IMG/VR virus record: IMGVR_UViG_3300036785_000787 | Coordinates: 1 to 42,570 of that record | DNA: 42,570 nucleotides | DNA from: a virus | Strand: one strand, 5' to 3' | Part shown: positions 1 to 5,591 of the stretch, in pieces | How positions within the stretch are numbered: the first letter of the stretch is position 1 | Layout of the letters: the number at the start of each line of letters is the position of its first letter | Position numbers and translations under genes: made by a program | Notes under the pieces: generated by a model | The model's database searches: none | Seen by the model: the letters and a program-made list of their open reading frames with translations, nothing else | Told to the model about the DNA's origin: nothing

Positions 1-28
1 AGGGAGGTTATGGGGGAGGTTAAGAGGT
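1..28. repeat. Left copy of a G-rich inverted repeat
   Basis: These 28 bases are found exactly, in inverted orientation, at 35584-35611. Both copies lie upstream of promoters of the same design (left-end promoters here, the leftward promoter at about 35450-35490 on the minus strand). The match begins at base 1, so it may continue outside the window. The repeat is rich in GGTTATGG-like and GGGAGG words. It may be a regulatory or origin element, and it may also be why the assembly stops here. Confidence 0.85.
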
Positions 29-40
29 ATTGGGATACGA

Positions 41-204
41 GTCAAGGTTATATGCTTTACCTTATGGTTATATAAGTCAAGTAAAATCGCTACACTCATT
101 GCGTGCTGATGCTGACTTGCCACAGTCAAGCGAAAATGCTATGCTATTCTGCATGGCAGGCATTCTCACTTGACTGTTGCGTGGTCAAGCCTATTTGCTA
201 GACT
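41..204 (+). promoter_or_regulatory. Left early promoter cluster with four GTCAAG motifs
   Basis: Four copies of GTCAAG, then six variable bases, then a (T/C)GCT-like word start at 41, 76, 125 and 184. One clear sigma-70-type promoter is TTGCCA (117-122), a 17-base spacer and TATGCT (140-145) with an extended TG. A second, TTGACT at 170-175 followed 17 bases later by ATTTGCTAGACT, is matched almost base for base by the leftward promoter near 35.47 kb. CTTGAC (169-174) and GTCAAG (184-189) form an inverted repeat like the operator at 32702. This suggests strong early transcription under control of the phage HTH protein. Confidence 0.65.
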
Positions 205-209
205 GAATT

Positions 210-329
210 ATGGACAAGAAACAACAAGCTTCTCTCGACTACCTCAAGGCCGTGCTTGAGCGCATTGCAGCCCGCAATGACAAATGTGCAGAAGTAGCCC
301 GCAAGGCACTCCAAGAAAAAGGAAAGTAG
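210..329 (+). CDS. Small early protein, 39 aa, unknown
   Basis: The frame opens with ATG right after the promoter cluster and encodes a 39-residue charged, probably helical protein that starts MDKKQQASLDYLKAVLERIA. There is no good Shine-Dalgarno sequence, and the start lies only a few bases after the last TAGACT box. The message may therefore be nearly leaderless, or the start may be served by another promoter. A terminator-like hairpin follows at 404-429. I do not recognise a family. Its place as first gene of the early operon suggests an immediate-early function, but none can be assigned. Confidence 0.6.
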   Translation: MDKKQQASLDYLKAVLERIAARNDKCAEVARKALQEKGK

Positions 330-403
330 AAAACGGACGCCGAGTTTGTTTAGGGCTAGACCGGGAATTTCACACGGTGGCTTGCGTGACAGCAAGCGGT
401 AAC

Positions 404-429
404 GGGCAGAACATTTCCCTGCTCTTTTT
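404..429 (+). terminator. Intrinsic terminator or attenuator after the first early gene
   Basis: GGGCAG (404-409) pairs with CTGCTC (419-424) with one G-U wobble, and five T follow directly. It lies between the first small gene and the DUF932-like gene, so it would reduce rather than abolish downstream expression unless read through. Confidence 0.5.
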
Positions 430-434
430 CGTTT

Positions 435-476
435 GGTTGCTCCACAAGCCGCGCGTGCGCGGTTTTTGGCGCAATC
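435..476 (+). other. Nested hairpin element A
   Basis: An outer stem GGTTGC (435-440) with GCAATC (471-476, one G-U pair) encloses an inner stem CCGCGC-GT-GCGCGG (449-462), followed by a T-run. The same nested design recurs at 1342-1390 and 1801-1852, each time just upstream of a gene with a GGAGCA-type ribosome-binding site. It may act as attenuator, RNA-processing site or mRNA stabiliser. Confidence 0.5.
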
Positions 477-496
477 ACGCGCTTAGGAGCAACAAC

Positions 497-1345
497 ATGA
501 ATATGCAGAATAACGTTTACGCGCAGACCGCACGCTTCGATACTGGTCGCGCGTTGAGCGAAGATGAAATGCGGCGCATGGCGCCGTCCATCTTTGCGAC
601 TAGCGCACACCCTTCTCGAAGTGATCGGTTCTCGCCAATTCCGACAATTGACGTTCTGCGAGCTTTGAAGTCCGAAGGCTTCGAACCCGTAGGCGTAAAG
701 CAATGCAAAGCGCGTGACCTGACTAGGATCGAATATACCAAACACCTGATTAGGTTGCGGCGTATGGACGATGAGAAGAAGTACCGAGTTGGCGATACTG
801 TCGCCGAAGTCTTGCTCAAGAACGCGAATGATGGCACAGCGGCCTACGATTTGCTGGCCGGTCTATTCAAGATCTTGTGCATGAATAGCTTGGTCGCGCA
901 AACGACCACGATGGACAGTTTGCGTGTCAAGCACCAAGGCGACGTGGCCGCCAAAGTGATCGAGGGCACTTATCGCGTTCTCGATACGGCCACGAAAGCT
1001 TTGGAAGCACCTGTTGAATGGTCGCGGATCATGCTTGACCGCGATGAACAGAACGTGTTTGCCGAAGCCGCGCACGAAGTTCGGTTTGATCATGTCGATA
1101 CGCCGATCAGGCCAATGCAATTACTGATTGCGCGTCGCACGGCCGATCAGCAACCTAATCTCTGGAACACGTTCAACGTCGTTCAGGAAAACGCTGTACG
1201 TGGCGGTCTTACGGCCATGGGACGCGATGCCAACAACCGCCCACGTCGCACTACGACGCGTGCGGTGAATGGTATCGATCAGGATGTGAAGCTCAACCAA
1301 GCCTTGTTTACGCTGGCCAGCAAGATGGCCGAACTGAAGCGTTGA
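497..1345 (+). CDS. DUF932-like phage/plasmid protein
   Basis: The chosen ATG follows TTAGGAGCAACAAC, a strong ribosome-binding site. An upstream extension of the frame to 284 is not supported. The 282-residue product has the features of the DUF932 (phage/plasmid-like protein) family: an SDRFSPIPTIDVLRALKSEG segment near residue 45, a basic middle region, and a long helical stretch with DGTAAYDLLAGLFKILCMN and a conserved-looking SLRVKHQGD. Members are common in plasmids and early regions of phages, sometimes next to anti-restriction genes. The biochemical role is not established. The stop codon lies inside hairpin element B. Confidence 0.8.
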   Translation: MNMQNNVYAQTARFDTGRALSEDEMRRMAPSIFATSAHPSRSDRFSPIPTIDVLRALKSEGFEPVGVKQCKARDLTRIEYTKHLIRLRRMDDEKKYRVGDTVAEVLLKNANDGTAAYDLLAGLFKILCMNSLVAQTTTMDSLRVKHQGDVAAKVIEGTYRVLDTATKALEAPVEWSRIMLDRDEQNVFAEAAHEVRFDHVDTPIRPMQLLIARRTADQQPNLWNTFNVVQENAVRGGLTAMGRDANNRPRRTTTRAVNGIDQDVKLNQALFTLASKMAELKR

Positions 1346-1390
1346 TTGACTAAAGGCGCCGCGAACCGCGCGGCGTCCTTGGGCAATCAA
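1342..1390 (+). other. Nested hairpin element B
   Basis: TTGATTG (1342-1348) pairs perfectly with CAATCAA (1384-1390), enclosing a GC-rich stem of AAGG-CGCCGCG type. It overlaps the stop codon of the DUF932-like gene. Compared with element C, the outer stem bases differ but pairing is kept, as expected for a functional RNA structure. Confidence 0.6.
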
Positions 1391-1413
1391 GCCAATCACT
1401 CGGAGCAACACAA

Positions 1414-1632
1414 GTGAAAAACTTCATCAACGAATATACGGTAGACAACCCGCGCGTCCGTTGCGGGTTTACCTGCCCATTGTGCTATGGCCCAAAGGAC
1501 GCTGGGCTTGTTGTGTGCTGGCCATGTCATCGCAATCAAGAACTGGAAAATGATGGTTGCTACAGCGAAGATGCTGAAACAACAATCGCGGAATTCGAAA
1601 ACTTCTTGGCATCGCAGGAGCGACGCACATGA
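1414..1632 (+). CDS. Small zinc-binding protein, 72 aa
   Basis: The GTG start is preceded by CGGAGCAACACAA, the ribosome-binding site type used throughout this operon. The product has two cysteine pairs, CPLC (residues 21-24) and CWPC followed by H (35-39), which look like a zinc ribbon, and then an acidic tail rich in Glu and Asp. The stop overlaps the ATG of the next gene (ATGA), so the two are translationally coupled. I do not recognise a named family. A small adaptor or nucleic-acid binding protein is possible. Confidence 0.75.
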   Translation: MKNFINEYTVDNPRVRCGFTCPLCYGPKDAGLVVCWPCHRNQELENDGCYSEDAETTIAEFENFLASQERRT

Positions 1633-1805
1633 CAGAAGATCAAATCGAAGAGTGCGTTGAGTACATGATAAACCATCTAGATCGCGTGTTCCTTGCGGGC
1701 AAGATCGATGAAACAACGTACGAAAACAAAATGCGTGACCTTCATGCATGGGCAGAAGCCAAATACTTGGAACATGCCGATAGTAAAACTTGGGTTAAAC
1801 GCTGA
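1629..1805 (+). CDS. Small acidic early protein, 58 aa
   Basis: The start overlaps the stop of the preceding gene by four bases (ATGA), with GGAG eleven bases upstream. The product is helical and acidic (MTEDQIEECVEYMINHLDRV...). It has a pattern seen in several small phage proteins: an N-terminal Glu-rich helix, a G-K-I-D-x-x-T-Y segment, and a final helix with aromatic residues (HAWAEAKYLEHA). No function is known. Its stop codon lies in hairpin element C. Confidence 0.7.
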   Translation: MTEDQIEECVEYMINHLDRVFLAGKIDETTYENKMRDLHAWAEAKYLEHADSKTWVKR

Positions 1806-1852
1806 TTGCGCTACAGGCGCCGCACGTCGCGACGCCTTTGGGGCAATCCAGC
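1801..1852 (+). other. Nested hairpin element C
   Basis: GCTGATTGC (1801-1809) pairs with GCAATCCAGC (1843-1852) with one bulge. Inside is a GC-rich hairpin (AGGCGCCGC...CGCGACGCCT). It has the same layout as elements A and B and again precedes a gene with a CGGAGCA ribosome-binding site. Confidence 0.55.
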
Positions 1853-1875
1853 CCACAACCATCGGAGCACCACAC

Positions 1876-2055
1876 ATGACACCGCACCACAAGCCACGCA
1901 ACGTCACATTGACCAAAATCTCCCGGCTAAACAAGGGACCAAACAACTTCCCGTTTGTTCCCGATACGGCCTCAGACAAGGCCGTTGCCGGCCAGCATCT
2001 TGGTTTCGAAATCTCACAAGCCGCGCTCATGCGCATTCGCGCTGGCCTAATCTAA
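1876..2055 (+). CDS. Small basic early protein, 59 aa
   Basis: The ATG is preceded by TCGGAGCACCACAC. The product has a basic N-terminus (MTPHHKPRNVTLTKISRLNK), a central PNNFPFVPDTASDKAVAGQH segment, and a short C-terminal helix. Alternative frames over the same bases are longer but lack ribosome-binding sites and run through hairpin C. The family is not recognised. It is part of the small-gene early operon. Confidence 0.65.
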   Translation: MTPHHKPRNVTLTKISRLNKGPNNFPFVPDTASDKAVAGQHLGFEISQAALMRIRAGLI

Positions 2056-2065
2056 CGGAGCAACC

Positions 2066-2251
2066 ATGAAAACCTTAGAAGAGCGAATGGTATTCGCTCA
2101 CAAGGAAGGCATGATGCTTGCCAAATTCTGCATTACAGAAACCGAAGTCCGCGAAATCGCCGCAACCCGGTTTGGTTCCGGCGACGAACATGACTCAATG
2201 ATCGCGGGCTATCTTGGTCAACTCCGACGCATGAATGGGGCAAGGCTATGA
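2066..2251 (+). CDS. Small early protein, 61 aa
   Basis: CGGAGCAACC directly precedes the ATG. The product is mostly helical (MKTLEERMVFAHKEGMMLAK at the start, then CITETEVREIAATRF and a charged C-terminus). The pattern looks like a small DNA-binding or adaptor fold, but no motif is decisive. The stop overlaps the start of the next gene by four bases. Function unknown. Confidence 0.7.
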   Translation: MKTLEERMVFAHKEGMMLAKFCITETEVREIAATRFGSGDEHDSMIAGYLGQLRRMNGARL

Positions 2252-2451
2252 CCTACGGAACCTGTTATTTCCGCAGTCTCATGCACGCGGTTTGGTACTA
2301 CAAGAACCAGTACGGTGAAGCCGCACTGGTTCTTGTTCCAGAAAAAATCAGGGACGGCGACATCCATGTTGGAATGCCGCCCCTGAAAGATGGCGAAACC
2401 TGCTTCCTGATCGACAACGGAACGCGGTGGGCCGTGGACACACACAAATGA
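2248..2451 (+). CDS. Small early protein, 67 aa
   Basis: Starts at an ATGA overlap with the preceding gene. The product has aromatic residues in its first third (CYFRSLMHAVWYYKNQYGEA) and a probable beta-rich remainder with a DGDIHVGMPPLKDGETC segment. No known domain is visible. It is translationally coupled within the early operon. Confidence 0.65.
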   Translation: MTYGTCYFRSLMHAVWYYKNQYGEAALVLVPEKIRDGDIHVGMPPLKDGETCFLIDNGTRWAVDTHK

Positions 2452-2462
2452 ACGGAGCAAAC

Positions 2463-2639
2463 ATGAGAATAAAAAACCAATACGACTACCGCATTAAGCC
2501 AGTTCGCAACGGCCAATGGGCAGTCTATGATTTGCGACTACAAACTTTAGTCGCGGTTTTCGACAGTCCGCTTGGCGCCGCTGCGTGGGCACGTGAACAG
2601 CTAATCAAACGGAGCAAAAATGACCATCACCAAACGTGA
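2463..2639 (+). CDS. Small early protein, 58 aa
   Basis: The ATG at 2463 follows CGGAGCAAAC, so the in-frame upstream extension to 2427 is rejected. The product begins MRIKNQYDYRIKPVRNGQWA and continues as a probable small beta-beta-alpha unit (YRIKPVRNGQWAVYD, then an Ala-rich helix with WAREQLIKRSK). This resembles small DUF-type phage proteins, but I cannot name a family. Its 3' end overlaps the next gene by 20 bases. Confidence 0.65.
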   Translation: MRIKNQYDYRIKPVRNGQWAVYDLRLQTLVAVFDSPLGAAAWAREQLIKRSKNDHHQT

Positions 2640-2841
2640 GTTCCGCAATCTGCTATGTATCATGCATAGCATCGACAGCTGGGAATTGCCGGATCACTGG
2701 ACCGTCGATCAGAAATCAAGATTTCTGGACATTCCAATTCCGTTCTTCCTGAACAGCGATGATCGGCGTATGGACGAAATCTGGCAAATCGTCACGCGCC
2801 GTGCAATGGGAACTGAATTGGAAATCGACACGCCATTCTGA
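2620..2841 (+). CDS. Small acidic early protein, 73 aa
   Basis: CGGAGCAAAA precedes the ATG. The 73-residue product (MTITKREFRNLLCIMHSIDS...) is acidic and helical, with several Trp residues (WELPDHW, IW) and an acidic C-terminus. It is the last protein gene before the repeat array, and no terminator separates it from the array. The array could therefore be the 3' part of the early transcript. Function unknown. Confidence 0.7.
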   Translation: MTITKREFRNLLCIMHSIDSWELPDHWTVDQKSRFLDIPIPFFLNSDDRRMDEIWQIVTRRAMGTELEIDTPF

Positions 2842-2998
2842 GACAGGCGCGGGTCGGATGCTCCGTATTGGGGGCCATGTGCCTCGGTATTCAGAAAGTC
2901 AGTCTGTGGCAGATCCGCGTCTTGCTGCATGAGCGGCCATTCAAGGCTGACAACACATGGCGGGGGCGGGTAAGGGCGCATGACCTTGCGTCGCCCCA
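2842..2998 (+). other. Leader region of the repeat array, no gene
   Basis: No plausible gene. One possible decayed array-like block lies near 2932-2960: AGCGGCCA, then nine bases, then an ACAACACAT word. It is out of register with the array. An imperfect GC-rich hairpin is possible between about 2974 and 2997. No clear sigma-70 promoter is seen, so the array may be transcribed by read-through from the early operon. Confidence 0.4.
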
Positions 2999-4118
2999 CT
3001 TAAGCCGGGCAGTCGGATCAACATCAGGAAGGATGAGCGAGCCATTCAGAAAGATCAAATCAGGACTCAGCAGCGAGCCAACATATTCTATCAACATCAT
3101 GCATGCCAAGCGAGCCACGCTCGACAATAAACATCAGCAGAGAAGATGCGAGCCTAGGAGGATGACCATCATCTGCCCGGTTCAGCGAGCCACAACAAGA
3201 GATCAACATCCGTTACCGCCAGCGAGCCATTGCTGCTGATCAACATCAGAAATCACGAGCGAGCCACCGGGTACTCTCAACATCATGCTTGATAAGCGAG
3301 CCAAAGAGCCTTATCAACAAGCAGGACGTAAAAGCGAGCCAAAATTCACAATCAACATCAGCATGTGTAAGCGAGCCACGACCGCGGATCAACATCATAG
3401 TCGAAAAGCGAGCCACGCGCGCAAATCAACACCTCGCCAGCGAAGCAAGCCACTATCGGGAATCAGCATCAAAGGCTATTAGCGAGTCATTTTTCGTCAT
3501 CAACATCAATGCAAGAGAGCGAGCCAACATGAAGGAATAACATCAATGCGAGTGAGCGAGCCACCACTGACGATCAACATCATCCGTCACAAGCGAGCCA
3601 GAGCCGCAAATCAACATCAGAAGCTAATAGCGAGCCAAAGCCGAAAATCAACATCAACCACCCGTAGCGAGCCATAGGACGGTATCAACATCATGAGCGG
3701 GAAGCGAGCCAAGGAGGTCAATAAACATCAGACCTTAATAGCGAGCCGGGACCTACGACAAACATCAGGCTGTGATAGCGAGCCAAAGCTACCTACCAAC
3801 ATCATGCGGTGGAAGCGAGCCAACCCGTCCAATCAACATCATTGAATGCGAGCGAGCCACTGAGCAATACTGGCATCAGGGGAAGCAAGTGAGCCAGAGA
3901 GCAGAACTATCACCACCTTCAAAAAGCGAGCCAAAGCTACAGATCGACACCAGCCGGAATAAGCGAGCCACTGCTTATAACCAACATCAGCGCACGAGAG
4001 CGAGCCAATGGTTCTAACTACCATCATCGACAATGAGCGAGCCATGGATCTTGACCAACATCAAAGCAGTTAAGCGAGCCACTGCAACGGACTAAAATCA
4101 GGGTAATCAAGCGAACCC
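2999..4118. repeat. TIGR-like dual-spacer array, about 30 units of 37 bp
   Basis: Each unit is AGCGAGCCA (9), variable block A (9), ATCAACATCA (10), variable block B (9). AGCGAGCCA-type blocks start at 3036, 3072, 3109, 3147, 3184, then every 37 bases to 3295, at 3333, and every 37 bases to 4110; a degenerate first block lies at 2999. Twenty-four of the 30 from 3036 on are exact. The second block is looser: 11 of 30 are exact and most keep CATCA, and it drifts toward ACCAACATCA in the units nearest the protein gene. The A and B blocks look unrelated from unit to unit (for example ccactgacg with tccgtcaca; gagccgcaa with gaagctaat). Read on the minus strand, the second block becomes TGATGTTGAT, reminiscent of box C. 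The 37-base period rules out a coding repeat. This matches the published tandem interspaced guide RNA design (units processed to 36-nt RNAs with two short spacers). The transcribed strand is undecided: the plus strand is favoured by operon direction, the minus strand by the box-C-like word. Confidence 0.88.
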
Positions 4119-4133
4119 AAATGGAGAACCCAA

Positions 4134-5117
4134 ATGACCGAGTACAGCAATGTCAAAGCAATGGTGCGCGGTACCTACGACCTGCAAAAGCTGCGCATTC
4201 AAACCGCACTGCGCTTGTATGCCAACTTCCGCGCCAAGCTAAAGTCTTCCGAGCCAGAAGAGGAAGAAACAGAGGAAGGCGAATTGTCGGAAAAGGCCGT
4301 CAAACTGATCGACAAACTGAAAGCGGAATACAAGCTGATCACCGCCGGCATTGCCCGCAACCGCACCCTGCCAACGCGCGAGGGCTTTGTCGGCCAAGAA
4401 CTAATCTCAACTTTCCCCGAGCTTGTCCTCGTGGATCAGTACCTCGCACTGGAGCGCGACGAGAAAAAGCAATTCTCGCAATTCGAAGCCGTGTTGGACG
4501 AAATCCCAATCTATCGCGACTACCTCAAGCATATCGTTGGCATCGGACCGGCCATGGGCGGCGTCCTGATCGCGGAGCTGGATCCAGGCAAGCCGAAACA
4601 CGTCAGCGGCTGGTATCGCTATATCGGCATCGATGTGGCTAATGACGGCAAGGGACGCTCGCGGCGCAAGGAGCATCTTGTCGAGTACACCTACAAGAAC
4701 AAGGCCGGCGAAGAAGCCACCCGCATCGGGCTAACCTATAACCCGTGGCTGAAATCCAAACTCGTTGGCGTCCTGCCGGGCAACTTTCTGCGCTTGGGCT
4801 CGCCGTGGCGTACAGTGTATGACGGGTACAAGCATCGGCTCGAAACCGATCCAACCCGACAAAAGGCGACGGTTGCCGAATACAAAAAACTACACAAGAC
4901 AGATCCCGCCGCCGCAGCCGAACTCTGGACGCCGGGACGCATCGACAAAGCATCCAAGCGCTACATGGTGAAAATCTTCTTGCACTGTCTGTGGGACAAG
5001 TGGCGCGCAATGGAAGGATTGCCGGTCGATGATCCATATCCGGTCGCCAAGCTAGGCCTGCCAAAGCACGGCAACAATCCGGAGGACTTCTACCCGCCGC
5101 AAGCGTCGGCCGCATAG
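4134..5117 (+). CDS. tasA: TIGR-associated protein, nuclease-less TasA type (Nop/IS110 C-terminal-like)
   Basis: This 327-residue protein starts 15 bases after the last array block, with GGAG at 4123-4126 before the ATG. Residues 1-125 are helical and include an acidic run (PEEEETEEGE, about 41-50). Residues about 130-290 match the IS110/IS116 transposase C-terminal (Transposase_20) and Nop-like fold: a helix-hairpin-helix HIVGIGPAMGGVLIAELD at 133-150, then a GWYRYIGID segment, a basic KGRSRRKEH loop, and a YNPWLKSKLVGVLP helix followed by W-R-T-V-Y-D-G-Y-K. The IS110 N-terminal DEDD catalytic domain is absent, and there is no HNH or RuvC motif. Known Tas proteins bind tigRNAs through a Nop domain and direct DNA binding; forms without a nuclease are called TasA. 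I infer RNA-guided DNA binding without cutting, perhaps transcriptional interference. A lone transposase fragment is less likely given the adjacent array and intact frame. Confidence 0.85.
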   Translation: MTEYSNVKAMVRGTYDLQKLRIQTALRLYANFRAKLKSSEPEEEETEEGELSEKAVKLIDKLKAEYKLITAGIARNRTLPTREGFVGQELISTFPELVLVDQYLALERDEKKQFSQFEAVLDEIPIYRDYLKHIVGIGPAMGGVLIAELDPGKPKHVSGWYRYIGIDVANDGKGRSRRKEHLVEYTYKNKAGEEATRIGLTYNPWLKSKLVGVLPGNFLRLGSPWRTVYDGYKHRLETDPTRQKATVAEYKKLHKTDPAAAAELWTPGRIDKASKRYMVKIFLHCLWDKWRAMEGLPVDDPYPVAKLGLPKHGNNPEDFYPPQASAA

Positions 5118-5140
5118 GTCGAAAAAATCCCAAAAAAAAA

Positions 5141-5170
5141 TTCCAAGAAAAAATTGTGGCATGGTAATAT
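5141..5170 (+). promoter_or_regulatory. Probable late promoter
   Basis: TAATAT (5165-5170) with an extended TG (TGG just upstream) is preceded at 18 bases by TTCCAA (5141-5146) and by A-rich tracts at 5122-5150 that could act as an UP element. It lies between tasA and the head-packaging genes, so it would start late transcription. Confidence 0.5.
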
Positions 5171-5188
5171 AGAACCTTAGGAGAACAA

Positions 5189-5260
5189 ATGCGGAAACTG
5201 GAAGAACGCCAAAAAAGCACTGCCGGCCAAGCCGGCAGTGCAAGTTCGCGAGTACCCTAA
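5189..5260 (+). CDS. Tiny ORF, 23 aa
   Basis: CTTAGGAGAACAA gives an ideal ribosome-binding site for this ATG. The product is 23 residues (MRKLEERQKSTAGQAGSASS plus three more). The second half lies inside a perfect 11-bp hairpin, so the reading frame may be a leader peptide rather than a functional protein. Translation across the hairpin could affect the following genes. Confidence 0.45.
   Translation: MRKLEERQKSTAGQAGSASSRVP
5211..5241 (-). terminator. Perfect intrinsic terminator, minus orientation
   Basis: GCACTGCCGGC (5217-5227), loop CAA, GCCGGCAGTGC (5231-5241) is a perfect 11-bp stem. On the minus strand it is followed at once by six T (5216-5211). On the plus strand no T-run follows. 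It would stop leftward transcripts before they enter tasA and the array. Confidence 0.7.
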
Positions 5261-5291
5261 GTGGGAAAATCCATCATATCAGGAGACAGCA

Positions 5292-5591
5292 ATGGACGAC
5301 AAGATCGAGCTTGCCGCGCTGATGCAGCGGATCCATGGATCGCTGGAGGCCATCGACAAATCCGTAAACGAAATCGCCAGCGTCATGCAAACCCTGCGCG
5401 ACCGCTCCGACGCCGAGCTCAAGCAACGCATGGCGCAACTCAACGCCATCGCCGCTACGCCGAAATTCGCTTCCGGCCGCTGGACTAGACGCGACGGCGA
5501 CGGCTTTGCTAACTTGCCGTCCCGCAGCGCAATTCCGCTACCAGACGCAGACGCGGCCAAACATGGCGACGGTTCGTCAGGGAATTTATGA
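5292..5591 (+). CDS. Possible small terminase subunit or coiled-coil protein
   Basis: CAGGAGACAGCA precedes the ATG. The 99-residue product starts with a long heptad-like helix (residues 1-60, MDDKIELAALMQRIHGSLEA...), consistent with oligomerisation. It ends in a flexible region rich in Gly, Asp and Arg. Its position directly before, and 29 bases overlapping, the large terminase gene suggests the small terminase subunit. The usual helix-turn-helix is not obvious, so the call is by position only. Confidence 0.5.
   Translation: MDDKIELAALMQRIHGSLEAIDKSVNEIASVMQTLRDRSDAELKQRMAQLNAIAATPKFASGRWTRRDGDGFANLPSRSAIPLPDADAAKHGDGSSGNL

Noticed and set aside
3555-3730. Complementarity between spacers A and B of the same unit (TGACG/CGTCA at 3555 and AGGTC/GACCT at 3703)
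   Set aside because: Five-base pairing in two of about 30 units is near chance and is absent in neighbouring units.
2868-4045. Several open frames within the repeat array on both strands
   Set aside because: The 37-base period is not a multiple of three, the frames lack ribosome-binding sites, and their translations are only the shifted repeat words.
3000-4118. CRISPR array
   Set aside because: Spacers are 9 bases, two per unit, and no cas genes are present. The two conserved blocks alternate, unlike CRISPR repeats.
4134-5117. Ordinary IS110-family transposase
   Set aside because: It has only the C-terminal-like domain, the DEDD catalytic domain is missing, no element ends are seen, and it sits beside the array.
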